Assembly (NCBI RefSeq): GCF_030816965.1
Contig: NZ_JAUSYQ010000002.1
Span: 3,505,001-3,569,000 of the forward strand
Direction: 5' to 3'
Length of the DNA: 64,000 bases
Origin: Streptomyces canus
Lineage (GTDB): Bacteria > Actinomycetota > Actinomycetes > Streptomycetales > Streptomycetaceae
Under the pieces are notes generated by a model that saw nothing but the letters and a program-made list of their open reading frames with translations, was not told the origin of the DNA and searched no databases. The position numbers and the translations under genes were made by a program. Below are positions 54,433-63,264 of the stretch, piece after piece; position 1 is the stretch's first letter, and the number at the start of each line of letters is the position of its first letter.

Positions 54433-55017
54433 ATGATTACGCTTACGAAGGAAGACGGCCCCGCCGACCTGGACGGCGTGACCCATCTGTCCATAGGGGT
54501 CTCCTGGGACCCCACCGCGGGCGCCAGCGGCGGGGTGATCGGCAAGCTCCGCCGCAAGTCCGGCACGGACCTCGACCTGATCGCCATAGCCATGCACGAC
54601 GGCGACCCGGTACGCCTGGCGGGCCTCGACTCGCTCGACCCCATCGGCAACGGCTCCCTGCTGCACAGCGGCGACAACCAGACCGGCCACGGGGACGGCG
54701 ACGACGAGACGGTCACCGTCGAGTTCGCGAAGATCCCGCCGCACATCACGTCGATCGTCTTCGTCGCCGCCGCCTACAAGAAGGGCAGCTCCTTCCAGAA
54801 GGCCCGCAACATCAGCTTCAAGGTCTACGACGCCAGCGGCGGCAGCTCCCAGCAGGTCGCCGACATCTGGCCGAGCATGCTCACCACGGACAACGGCTGC
54901 GCGGTCGCCAAGGCGGTCCGGGTCGGCAGCACCTGGAAGCTCGAAGTCATCAACACCACCGGCAAGATCAAGCAGGGCGACGAACTGGCCCTCATGCGCT
55001 TCGCCGCGAGCAAGTAG
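54433..55017 (+). CDS. TerD-family calcium-binding stress protein
   Basis: A 194-residue protein starting MITLTKEDGPADLDGVTHLS. TerD signatures are GVSWDP, DLDLIAIAMHDGD, HSGDNQTGHGDGDDETV and FAKIPPHITSIVFVAAAY, which carry the acidic Ca-binding residues. TerD proteins occur in tellurite/stress operons and in development in Streptomyces, where many copies exist. Here it stands alone, divergent from a GNAT gene, with no other ter genes near. Confidence 0.92.
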   Translation: MITLTKEDGPADLDGVTHLSIGVSWDPTAGASGGVIGKLRRKSGTDLDLIAIAMHDGDPVRLAGLDSLDPIGNGSLLHSGDNQTGHGDGDDETVTVEFAKIPPHITSIVFVAAAYKKGSSFQKARNISFKVYDASGGSSQQVADIWPSMLTTDNGCAVAKAVRVGSTWKLEVINTTGKIKQGDELALMRFAASK

Positions 55018-55042
55018 CGGGTCCCGGTAGCGAGAGGTGTGC

Positions 55043-55220
55043 ATGATGAGTTCGTCCCACCTCTCTCCGAGAAGGACGTTCCCCGCCCGCGGCGAGCGTC
55101 GCCGTGGGCATCGCTTGTGCGGCGGGGGTGGCAACTGCCACATCCGCCGTGGCCGCGACGCCCGCCACGCACTTCCAGTGCGGCAACGGCCTCCTGCCCA
55201 TCCTCATCTTCTGCAACTGA
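55043..55220 (+). pseudogene. Possible small secreted peptide with a +1 frameshift
   Basis: From ATG 55043/55046 the first frame reads SSSHLSPRRTFPAR. Near 55,090 the next frame continues with a signal-peptide-like stretch (VAVGIACAAGVATATSAVAA), then a short mature peptide ATHFQCGNGLLPILIFCN with two cysteines, ending at the TGA 55218-55220. No in-frame start precedes the hydrophobic part, so either one base was gained or lost or the frame is joined by recoding. It lies downstream of terD on the same strand and ends before a strong hairpin. Confidence 0.4.
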
Positions 55221-55298
55221 CGGACAGGCGACGGCAGTTCCTGGCCGTCAGCCGCACCACCACACAACTGCACATGTGAAGCCCGTCCAACTCAGGGC

Positions 55299-55333
55299 GG
55301 TTGGGAACAGGGACAGAGTCCCTGTTCCCAACC
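55299..55333. terminator. Bidirectional terminator hairpin
   Basis: A perfect 16-bp stem (55299-55314 with 55318-55333) with an AGA loop, between the plus-strand peptide region and the leftward radical SAM gene. Confidence 0.82.
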
Positions 55334-55365
55334 GAGTCGGCGACCGGCCGAATGCCTCGCTCACA

Positions 55366-57345
55366 TCAGTGCGTGTGACCACTCGCGGCGGGCGTCGGAC
55401 CGCCGTTCTTGACCGTCAGAGGCAGCAACTTCTTGCCGGTCGGGCCGATTTGGATGTGCGTGTCCATCTGCGGACACACCCCGCAGTCGAAGCAAGGCGT
55501 CCACCGGCAGTCCTCGACCTCCGTCTCGTCGAGGGCGTCCTGCCAGTCCTCCCAGAGCCAGTCCTTGTCGAGGCCGGAGTCGAGGTGGTCCCAGGGGAGG
55601 ACTTCCTCGTACGTCTTCTCGCGGGTCGTGTACCAGTCGACGTCCACGCCGAAGGCGGGCAGCGTCTTGTCGGCGCAGGCCATCCAGCGGTCGTAGGAGA
55701 AGTGCTCGCGCCAGCCGTCGAAGCGGCCGCCGTCCTCGTAGACGGCGCGGATCACGGCGCCCACCCGCCGGTCACCCCTCGACAGCAGGCCTTCCACGAT
55801 GCCGGGCTTGCCGTCGTGGTAGCGGAAGCCGATCGAGCGGCCGTACTTCTTGTCGCCGCGGATCTTGTCGCGGAGTTTCGCCAGGCGGGCGTCCGTCTCC
55901 CCCGCCGAGAGCTGCGGGGCCCACTGGAAGGGCGTGTGGGGCTTGGGGACGAAGCCCCCGATCGAGACCGTGCAGCGGATGTCGTTCTGGCCGGAGACCT
56001 TGCGGCCCTCGGCGATCACCTTCGTCGCCATGTCCGCGATCTGGAGGACGTCCTCGTCGGTCTCCGTCGGCAGGCCGCACATGAAGTACAGCTTCACCTG
56101 GCGCCAGCCGTTGCCGTACGCCGTGGAGACCGTCCTGATCAGGTCCTCTTCCGAGACCATCTTGTTGATGACCTTGCGCATGCGCTCGGAGCCGCCCTCG
56201 GGGGCGAAGGTCAGGCCCGAGCGGCGGCCGTTGCGCGTCAGTTCGTTCGCCAGGTCCACGTTGAAGGCGTCGACGCGGGTGGAGGGGAGGGACAGGCCGA
56301 TCTTGTCCTCCTCGTACCGGTCCGCCAGGCCCTTCGCGATGTCACCGATCTCCGAGTGGTCCGCCGACGAGAGCGAGAGAAGACCCACCTCCTCGAAGCC
56401 CGTCGCCTTCAGGCCCTTCTCCACCATGTCGCCGATGCCCGTGATCGAGCGCTCGCGGACCGGGCGGGTGATCATGCCCGCCTGGCAGAAGCGGCAGCCG
56501 CGGGTGCAGCCGCGGAAGATCTCGACCGACATGCGTTCGTGGACCGTCTCCGCGAGGGGGACGAGGGGCTGCTTGGGGTACGGCCACTCGTCCAGGTCCA
56601 TGACGGTGTGCTTCGACACGCGCCACGGGACGCCCGACCTGTTCGGTACGACGCGGGCGATACGGCCGTCCGGGAGGTACTCGACGTCGTAGAACGCGGG
56701 GATGTACACCGAGCCCGTCTTCGCGAGGCGGAAGAGGACCTCCTCGCGGCCGCCCGGCCGGCCCTCCGCCTTCCACTCACGGATGATCTGCGTCATGTCG
56801 AGCACGGCCTGCTCGCCGTCGCCGATGATCGCCGCGTCGATGAAGTCCGCGATCGGCTCGGGGTTGAAGGCCGCATGGCCGCCGGCCAGCACGATCGGGT
56901 CGTCGAGCGTACGGTCCTTGGACTCGAGCGGGATGCCCGCCAGGTCCAGTGCCGTCAGCATGTTGGTGTAGCCCAGCTCCGTGGAGAAGGACAGGCCGAA
57001 CACGTCGAAGGCGCCCACGGGCCGGTGGCTGTCCACCGTGAACTGCGGGACGTGGTGCTCCCGCATCAGCGCCTCCAGGTCCGGCCACACGCTGTAGGTG
57101 CGCTCGGCGAGGACGCCCTCCTGTTCGTTCAGGACCTCGTAGAGGATCATGACGCCCTGGTTGGGCAGACCGACCTCGTACGCGTCCGGGTACATCAGTG
57201 CCCAGCGGACGTCACAGGACTCCCACGGCTTGACGGTGGAGTTGAGCTCTCCGCCGACGTACTGGATCGGCTTCTGCACATGCGGGAGCAGAGCTTCGAG
57301 CTGCGGAAACACAGACTCTGCGGCCGCAGCGACTTCGGCAGGCAT
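55366..57345 (-). CDS. TIGR03960-type B12-binding radical SAM protein
   Basis: A 659-residue enzyme. A B12-binding-like N-terminal domain (ALMYPDAYEVGLPNQGVMIL, SFSTELGYTNML, VLAGGHAAFNPEP) is followed by a radical SAM domain with the Fe-S motif CTRGCRFCQAG at about 279-289 (CxxxCxxC). The C-terminus has extra cysteines (CRWTPCFDCGVCPQMDTH), probably an auxiliary cluster. The family normally pairs with DUF2344, present here 2.8 kb away. The substrate has not been identified to my knowledge; nucleic-acid or nucleotide modification is a reasonable guess. Confidence 0.9.
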   Translation of the reverse strand: MPAEVAAAAESVFPQLEALLPHVQKPIQYVGGELNSTVKPWESCDVRWALMYPDAYEVGLPNQGVMILYEVLNEQEGVLAERTYSVWPDLEALMREHHVPQFTVDSHRPVGAFDVFGLSFSTELGYTNMLTALDLAGIPLESKDRTLDDPIVLAGGHAAFNPEPIADFIDAAIIGDGEQAVLDMTQIIREWKAEGRPGGREEVLFRLAKTGSVYIPAFYDVEYLPDGRIARVVPNRSGVPWRVSKHTVMDLDEWPYPKQPLVPLAETVHERMSVEIFRGCTRGCRFCQAGMITRPVRERSITGIGDMVEKGLKATGFEEVGLLSLSSADHSEIGDIAKGLADRYEEDKIGLSLPSTRVDAFNVDLANELTRNGRRSGLTFAPEGGSERMRKVINKMVSEEDLIRTVSTAYGNGWRQVKLYFMCGLPTETDEDVLQIADMATKVIAEGRKVSGQNDIRCTVSIGGFVPKPHTPFQWAPQLSAGETDARLAKLRDKIRGDKKYGRSIGFRYHDGKPGIVEGLLSRGDRRVGAVIRAVYEDGGRFDGWREHFSYDRWMACADKTLPAFGVDVDWYTTREKTYEEVLPWDHLDSGLDKDWLWEDWQDALDETEVEDCRWTPCFDCGVCPQMDTHIQIGPTGKKLLPLTVKNGGPTPAASGHTH

Positions 57346-57434
57346 CTCGCGAACCTTCGGTGGGCTTGGCTGAACTGACAGGGGTGACCATCTAGCGTAA
57401 CGCGGCCGCGACCACCCCCCGTACGCCCGGAAGG

Positions 57435-58934
57435 TCAGAGGGCGTCCGCCTCGCCCTTGATCCCGTCCCAGAAGCCGGGCAGTTCGGCTTCCACGGCCGC
57501 CGCCCGCCGCTCCTCACGCCCGTAGAGCAGCCCGTAGGTGAAGGCGCTCTCCCCCGCCGCGTGGGCGACCGCGGACAGCTCGCGCAGGGTCTGCCGGGCC
57601 ATCACGCTGTCCTGGTGCTCCCCCAGCAGGTTCTGGAGCGACTTCATGGACTTGACCATGGTCCTGGCCGGCTTGCCGAGGACCGGGCGGGCCGCTTCGG
57701 CCGCGTAGCGGGTGCGCTTGGTCTTCTTGCGGGCCTCGTGGATCGCGGCGTCCCGGTCGGCGCCGGCCTCCAGCTCCAGCGCCTGCCCGACGAGCCCGGC
57801 GACCTTCCCGAAATCCTTGCGCACGGCCTTGGCGATGACCTTGTGGGGTTTCTTCCCGGCCGCCTTCAGCAGCGGCGGGTCGGCGATCAGCGCGTCCAGG
57901 GTGTCGAGCAGGGCGAGGTAGCGCCGGGAGTCCAGGACGCCGATCAGCCGGGCGCTCGCCCCGCCGGGCCGGTCACCGGCCCATGTGCTCAGCCGCGAGG
58001 CGACAGGCCCGGAGAGCAGCGTCCGCGGCACCTCGTCGAGAGCCGCGGTCAGGCGCCCGGCCAGCACTTCGCGGTCCCGGTCCACGCCCAGTTCGCCGGC
58101 CAGCCACTTCAGCTCGTCGCCGATCGGGTCGGTGACGTCCCGGTCGAGGACTGTGCCGTACGACTTGAGGGTGCTGCGCATCCGGCGGGTGGCGACGCGC
58201 ATGCCGTGCACGGAGTCCTCGGCGTCCTGGCGGACGGCCGGGTCGAGCTCGAGGATCGCGTCCCGCTGGGCGCGGACGTACGCGAGGACGTGGTCGCCGG
58301 CGGTCACCGGATCCGCTGTGACGGGGCTCTTCTTCCTGGGGGCCGTCTCCGCAAGAGCCCGGGCCAGTTTCGAGGCGGAACCGGACGGCCGTACGTCCGC
58401 CTTGCGCAGCCGCTTCTCGACCTTGTCGAGGAAGACCGGGTCGCCGCCGTCGGCGAGCTCCACCTCGATCTCGGTCCACTGGGCGTCGCCGACGCCGCCG
58501 CTGAGCCGCTCGGCGCGCACGGCGTCCACGCTGACCTCGGCCAGCAACTGCCCCTGCGCGTCGAGGAGGTGGCGCACATCACGGTCCGAGCGCAGCCGGA
58601 CCACGGGCAGCAGTTCGACGTCCCTGACCCGGGAGCGGACCAGGGCGGCGAGTTCGTCGGGGAGGGTGTCGGAGAGCGGGGCCCGGATCTCGTCGCGCAC
58701 ACCCTCGGACACGGGCAACTTCAGGTGCCAGCCCGCGTCCGATCCGCCCGTGCGGCGGCGCAGGGTGATCGAGGACGCCACGAGGCGTTCGTCGGCCGTG
58801 TCGTAGTAGGTGGCGTCCAGATGCGCGACACCCTTGTCGACGACGGCCTCGACTCCGGCGACTCCGGTCAGATCGGGCAGGCCGCTGTTGTCGGACTCGT
58901 ACTTCCGCTCGATCTCCCGCTTTGTGTCCGCCAT
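57435..58934 (-). CDS. CYTH-CHAD domain protein
   Basis: A 499-residue protein with an N-terminal CYTH triphosphate-tunnel domain (EIERKYE is the ExExK signature; YYDTAD, LRRRTG and LKLP follow). The C-terminal CHAD domain begins near residue 210, an all-helical fold with conserved His in HEARKKTKRTRY and VHGMRVATRRMRS. CYTH enzymes hydrolyse or make triphosphates and CHAD binds polyphosphate, so a role in polyphosphate metabolism is likely. Conserved between the radical SAM gene and rodA in Streptomyces. Confidence 0.93.
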   Translation of the reverse strand: MADTKREIERKYESDNSGLPDLTGVAGVEAVVDKGVAHLDATYYDTADERLVASSITLRRRTGGSDAGWHLKLPVSEGVRDEIRAPLSDTLPDELAALVRSRVRDVELLPVVRLRSDRDVRHLLDAQGQLLAEVSVDAVRAERLSGGVGDAQWTEIEVELADGGDPVFLDKVEKRLRKADVRPSGSASKLARALAETAPRKKSPVTADPVTAGDHVLAYVRAQRDAILELDPAVRQDAEDSVHGMRVATRRMRSTLKSYGTVLDRDVTDPIGDELKWLAGELGVDRDREVLAGRLTAALDEVPRTLLSGPVASRLSTWAGDRPGGASARLIGVLDSRRYLALLDTLDALIADPPLLKAAGKKPHKVIAKAVRKDFGKVAGLVGQALELEAGADRDAAIHEARKKTKRTRYAAEAARPVLGKPARTMVKSMKSLQNLLGEHQDSVMARQTLRELSAVAHAAGESAFTYGLLYGREERRAAAVEAELPGFWDGIKGEADAL

Positions 58935-58998
58935 GACTCGAATCTAGTGGTCAGCGGGCGGTTGCGGCAGAGGGCCGCCGCCACCCGGCGCACCCGGC

Positions 58999-60198
58999 CT
59001 ACGCCGACATCGGCCGCTGCACCCTGATCGACTGCAGCAGCCCCACCGCGACCCACACCGCGAACATCGACGAGCCTCCGTACGACACGAACGGCAGGGG
59101 GAGACCGGTGACCGGCATGATCCCGAGGGTCATGCCGATGTTCTCGAAGGACTGGAAGGCGAACCACGCCACGATTCCGGCGGCCACGATCGTGCCGTAC
59201 AGCTCGGTCGTCTCGCGGGCGATCCGGCAGGCCCGCCACAGGACGACCCCGAGCAGGACGATGATCAGGCCCGCGCCGACGAAGCCCAGTTCCTCGCCGG
59301 CGACGGTGAAGACGAAGTCGGTCTGCTGCTCCGGCACGAACTGGCCGGTGGTCTGCGAACCGTGGAACAGGCCCGCGCCCGTCAGACCGCCCGAACCGAT
59401 GGCGATCCGCGCCTGGTTGGTGTTGTAGCCGACGCCCGCCGGGTCGAGGCTCGGGTTGGCGAAGGCGGCGAAGCGGGCGATCTGGTACTCGTCCAGGATG
59501 TGCAGCTGCCAGACCGCGATCGCACCGGCCGTGCCCGCGCCGAGCAGTCCGAAGACCCATCGGTTGGAGGCGCCGGAGGCGAGCAGCAGCCCGAGCACGA
59601 TGATGACCATGACCATGACCGACCCGAGGTCGGGCATGAGCATCACGATGAGCATCGGTACGGCGGCGAGGCCAAGGGCCTGGAGCACGGTGCGGTGGTC
59701 GGGGTAGGGCTTGTCGCCCGCGTCGACCCGGGCCGCGAGCAGCATCGCCATGCCCAGGATGATCGTGATCTTCACGAACTCCGAGGGCTGGAGCGAGAAG
59801 CCGCCGCCGATCACGATCCAGGAGTGGGCGCCGTTGACCGTGGAGCCCAGCGGGGTGAGGACCAGCAGGATCAGGAAGAGCGAGGCGCCGTACAGCAGGG
59901 GCACGGCGGTGCGCAGGGTGCGGTGGCCGACCCACACCGTGCCGATCATCAGGGCGAACCCTATGCCGGTGTTCATGAGGTGGCGGATCAGGAAGTAGTA
60001 CGGGTCGCCCTGGTTGATCTCGGTGCGGTTGCGGGTCGCCGAGAAGACCAGAATCGAGCCGATCATGGACAGGGCGAGGGCCGCGAACAGTATCGGCCAG
60101 TCCAGTCGGCGGGCGAGCGAGTCGCGGGCCAGCAGCCGGGTCCAGCCCGCACGCGCGGGGCCGTACCCGGAGACCTGGAAGCTGTTCGCCCCGGTCAT
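58999..60198 (-). CDS. rodA: RodA/FtsW-family peptidoglycan polymerase
   Basis: A 399-residue SEDS protein with ten predicted TM helices. Conserved sequences include GAHSWIVIGGGFSLQPSEFVKI, PDLGSVMV, the long extracytoplasmic loop with NPSLDPAGVGYNTNQA, TDFVFTVAGEELGFVGAGLI and PLPFVSYGGSS. SEDS proteins polymerise lipid II with a partner class B PBP, encoded just upstream; ATG overlaps the pbp2 stop (ATGA). In S. coelicolor the equivalent gene belongs to the mre spore-wall cluster. Confidence 0.95.
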   Translation of the reverse strand: MTGANSFQVSGYGPARAGWTRLLARDSLARRLDWPILFAALALSMIGSILVFSATRNRTEINQGDPYYFLIRHLMNTGIGFALMIGTVWVGHRTLRTAVPLLYGASLFLILLVLTPLGSTVNGAHSWIVIGGGFSLQPSEFVKITIILGMAMLLAARVDAGDKPYPDHRTVLQALGLAAVPMLIVMLMPDLGSVMVMVIIVLGLLLASGASNRWVFGLLGAGTAGAIAVWQLHILDEYQIARFAAFANPSLDPAGVGYNTNQARIAIGSGGLTGAGLFHGSQTTGQFVPEQQTDFVFTVAGEELGFVGAGLIIVLLGVVLWRACRIARETTELYGTIVAAGIVAWFAFQSFENIGMTLGIMPVTGLPLPFVSYGGSSMFAVWVAVGLLQSIRVQRPMSA

Positions 60199-62444
60199 GT
60201 GAGCATCCTCCGGCTTCCCCTCCTGCGGCGCCGCCTTCGGGTGTCACGGTTCCCGTTGGCCGGCGTGTTCACGGTCGCGCCCTGCTGTGTCTCGTCCGGC
60301 TCGGGCGCGGCCTCCTGGCTCGCCCGCTGGTCCTTGGCCGGGTCCTTGGAGATCTTCGGGGACTTGATGGTCCCGTCCGTCTGCACCTTCGGCAGGCTCT
60401 TCTCGGGCGTGGGCAGCAGCGCGTTCTTCTTGTCGATGGTGCCGTCGGCCGAGACGCCGTACATGGCGTTGTAGATGTGGCGCACGGCCTCACCCGAGGC
60501 GCCGGAGCCGGTTCCGGCCTGGGCGATCGTCATGACGACCGTGTAGTCCTTGGAGTACGTGGCCAGCCAGGACGTCGTCTGCTTGCCGTAGACCTCGGCG
60601 GTGCCGGTCTTGGCGTGCAGCGGGATCTTGTCCTGCGGCCAGCCGCCGAACTTCCAGGCGGCCGTACCGCGGGTGACGACGCCTTCCAGTGCGGTGTCCA
60701 TGCCCTTGAGGGTGGCCTTGCTGACCGGAAGCTTCCCGGTCGCCCTGGGCTTGATCTCCTGGACGGTCCTGCCGTCGGCGCTGATGATCGCCTTGCCGAT
60801 GCTCGGCTGGTATATGGTCCCGCCGTTGGCGAGCGCCCCGTAGATCCTGGCCTCCTGGATCGGGGTGACGAGGGTGTCGCCCTGACCGATGGAGTAGTTG
60901 ATGGAGTCACCCTCGCGCATCTTGTTGCCCTCGAGGCAGTTCTCGTACGCGATCTTCTCGACGTAGGTGCCGTCCTTCTTGCCGGTCCTGCACCAGGCGT
61001 CCTTGTTGGCCTTCCAGTACGACTCCTTCCACTGGCGGTCGGGGACACGGCCGGTGACCTCGTTGGGGAGGTCGATGCCGGTCTCCTTGCCGAGGCCGAA
61101 CTGGTGGGCCGCCTTGTAGAAGTAGTCCTTCGGCTCGCCCTTCTTGGGGTTGATGCCGCCGTCCTTCTTCCACTCCCGGTCGGCGAGGCCGTAGAAGACG
61201 GTGTCGCAGGAGACCTCCAGCGCCCGGCCGAGCGAGATCGGGCCGAAGCTCTCGCCTTCGAAGTTCTTGAAGACCTGGCCGCCCACCGAGTACGAGCTGG
61301 TGCACGGGTAGCCGCCGTCCCACTCGTAGCCGGCCTCGACCGCGGCGGCCGTGGAGACGACCTTGAACGTCGAACCGGGTGCGGACTGACCCTGTATGGC
61401 CCTGTTGAGCAGCGGGTAGTCGGAGCCCTTGCCGGTGAGCTTCTTGTAGTCCTTGGCGGAGATTCCGCCGACCCAGACGTTCGGGTCGTAGGTCGGGGCG
61501 GACGCCATCGCCACGATCCGGCCGGTCTTGGCCTCCATCACGACGACAGCGCCCGAGTCGGCCTTGTAGTTCTCGCCGGTGATCTTGTCGAACTGCTTGC
61601 GGGCGGTCTTCATCGCCTCGTGCAGTTCGTACTCGGCGACCCGCTGGACGCGGGAGTCGATGCTGGTGACGAGGTTGGCGCCGGGCTGGGCCGCGTCGGC
61701 CTCGGCCTCGCCGATGACGCGGCCGAGGTTGTCGACCTCGTAGCGGGTGACGCCGGCCTTGCCGCGCAGTGCCTTGTCGTACTGGCGCTCCAGGCCCGAG
61801 CGGCCGACCTGGTCGGAGCGCAGGTAGGGCGAGTCGGTGTCCTGGGCCTTGGTGATCTCCTCGTCGGTGACCGGCGAGAGGTATCCGAGGACCTGGGCGG
61901 CGTTGGACTTGCCGGGGGCGGCATAGCGGCGCACGGCCTCGGGTTCGGCGGTGATGCCGGGGAAGTCCTCGGCGCGCTCGCGGATCTGCAGGGCCTGCTT
62001 GGGAGTGGCCTCGTCGGTGATGGGGATCGGCTGGTACGGCGAGCCGTTCCAACAGGGCTGGGGCGTCTTCGCGTCGCACAGCCGGACCTTCTGCATGACG
62101 TCCTTGGCGGACATGCCGAGGACCTTGCCCAGCTTGGCGAGGACGGCCTTGCCGTCGTCCTTCATCTTCAGCAGGTCGGTGCGGGAGGCGGAGACCACCA
62201 GCCGGGTCTCGTTGTCCGCGAGGGGCACTCCGCGGGCGTCCAGGATCGAGCCGCGCACCGCGGGGTCGACGACCTGCTGGACGTGATTTCCGGAGGCTTC
62301 CTTGGCGTACGCGTCGCCTTCGCGGATCTGGAGATACCAGAGGCGGCCGCCGAGGGTGCCGAGGAGGGAGAGGACGAGGATCTGGATCACGACGAGCCGG
62401 ATCTGGACCCGTGGGGTCCGCCCGGTCTCGGGGATGTTGGTCAC
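60195..62444 (-). CDS. mrdA: Class B penicillin-binding protein 2
   Basis: A 749-residue peptidoglycan transpeptidase. One N-terminal TM helix (LVVIQILVLSLLGTLGGRLW), a PBP dimer domain, then transpeptidase motifs: SxxK as GSTFK with Ser358, S-C-D in LEVSCDTVFYG, and KTGTAEVYG. The C-terminal 60 residues are Arg- and Pro/Glu-rich and cytoplasm-like in composition, an extension beyond E. coli PBP2. Works with RodA and MreCD. It lies 131 bp downstream of mreD. Confidence 0.95.
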   Translation of the reverse strand: MTNIPETGRTPRVQIRLVVIQILVLSLLGTLGGRLWYLQIREGDAYAKEASGNHVQQVVDPAVRGSILDARGVPLADNETRLVVSASRTDLLKMKDDGKAVLAKLGKVLGMSAKDVMQKVRLCDAKTPQPCWNGSPYQPIPITDEATPKQALQIRERAEDFPGITAEPEAVRRYAAPGKSNAAQVLGYLSPVTDEEITKAQDTDSPYLRSDQVGRSGLERQYDKALRGKAGVTRYEVDNLGRVIGEAEADAAQPGANLVTSIDSRVQRVAEYELHEAMKTARKQFDKITGENYKADSGAVVVMEAKTGRIVAMASAPTYDPNVWVGGISAKDYKKLTGKGSDYPLLNRAIQGQSAPGSTFKVVSTAAAVEAGYEWDGGYPCTSSYSVGGQVFKNFEGESFGPISLGRALEVSCDTVFYGLADREWKKDGGINPKKGEPKDYFYKAAHQFGLGKETGIDLPNEVTGRVPDRQWKESYWKANKDAWCRTGKKDGTYVEKIAYENCLEGNKMREGDSINYSIGQGDTLVTPIQEARIYGALANGGTIYQPSIGKAIISADGRTVQEIKPRATGKLPVSKATLKGMDTALEGVVTRGTAAWKFGGWPQDKIPLHAKTGTAEVYGKQTTSWLATYSKDYTVVMTIAQAGTGSGASGEAVRHIYNAMYGVSADGTIDKKNALLPTPEKSLPKVQTDGTIKSPKISKDPAKDQRASQEAAPEPDETQQGATVNTPANGNRDTRRRRRRRGSRRMLT

Positions 62445-62575
62445 TGCGGTTTCCGCCCCCTCTCAGTGCGCCGACGTGTGTGCGCGTACGAATGATGAAC
62501 GGCGGACCTGTGAACCCGCGTTCCGCCCCGGCGCACCCGTTCGAGTGAAATTGCCTGCGCTGAACTCGCCCGCCC

Positions 62576-63253
62576 TCACAGCCGCTTGACCCCCTTGATG
62601 CGACCCACCCGCGCGGTCCGGGTCCGTGCCTTCGTCTTCAGGTTCCCGAGGCCGCCCCGCTGGCCGCCGATCTTCAGACCGGTGCCCGAGGAAAGCCATC
62701 CGGAGGAGATGTTCGCCGCGTTGCCCGCGGAGCCGGTCTCGGCGAGCGGGTCGTTCTCGGCGCGCCGGGCGAGCGCCATGATGCCGGGGACGACGAAGGG
62801 GGCGAGCAGCAGGTCGTACAGGGCTGCCGTGAACAGCAGGCTGCCGAGGCCGACATGGCGGGCAGCGGTGTCACCGACGAGGGCGCCGACACCGGCGTAC
62901 AGCAGGGTGGTGCCGATGGCGGCGGCGACCACGACGACCATGGGGCCGGTGGCCGACTTGAGTCTGCCGTTCTCCGGCTTGGCGAGCCCCGCGAGGTAGC
63001 CGATGACGCACAGCACCAGGGCGAAGCGGCCGGCGGCGTGGTCGGCGGGCGGGGCGAGGTCGGCGAGGAGGCCGGCGGCGAAGCCGACGAGGGCGCCGCC
63101 GACATGGCCGTAGACCAGGGCGAGGCCGAGGACGGTGAGGAGCAGCAGGTCGGGGACGGCGCCCGGGAGGTGCAGGCGGGCGAGGATGCTCACCTGGATC
63201 ACCAGGGCGACCACGATCAGGGCGGAGGACAGCAGGATCCGGTTGACGCGCAT
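62576..63253 (-). CDS. mreD: Rod shape-determining protein MreD
   Basis: A 225-residue membrane protein with about five or six TM helices (LLSSALIVVALVIQVSILAR, LLLLTVLGLALVYGHVGGAL and others) and a basic, Gly-rich C-terminal tail of about 60 residues. The ATG at 63253 starts 11 bp after the mreC stop. MreD bridges MreC to the RodA-PBP2 machinery; in Streptomyces the mre genes act mainly in spore-wall synthesis. Confidence 0.92.
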   Translation of the reverse strand: MRVNRILLSSALIVVALVIQVSILARLHLPGAVPDLLLLTVLGLALVYGHVGGALVGFAAGLLADLAPPADHAAGRFALVLCVIGYLAGLAKPENGRLKSATGPMVVVVAAAIGTTLLYAGVGALVGDTAARHVGLGSLLFTAALYDLLLAPFVVPGIMALARRAENDPLAETGSAGNAANISSGWLSSGTGLKIGGQRGGLGNLKTKARTRTARVGRIKGVKRL

Positions 63254-63264
63254 GACTACAGCTC

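Noticed and set aside
52017..55046. A 1009-codon plus-strand open frame across several minus-strand genes
   Set aside because: Low-complexity His/Pro/Asp-rich translation spanning unrelated real genes; no RBS or domain.
55039..57378. A 779-codon plus-strand open frame opposite the radical SAM gene
   Set aside because: Val/Arg/Leu/Asp/His-rich antisense translation without motifs; the minus-strand gene has Fe-S and B12 motifs.
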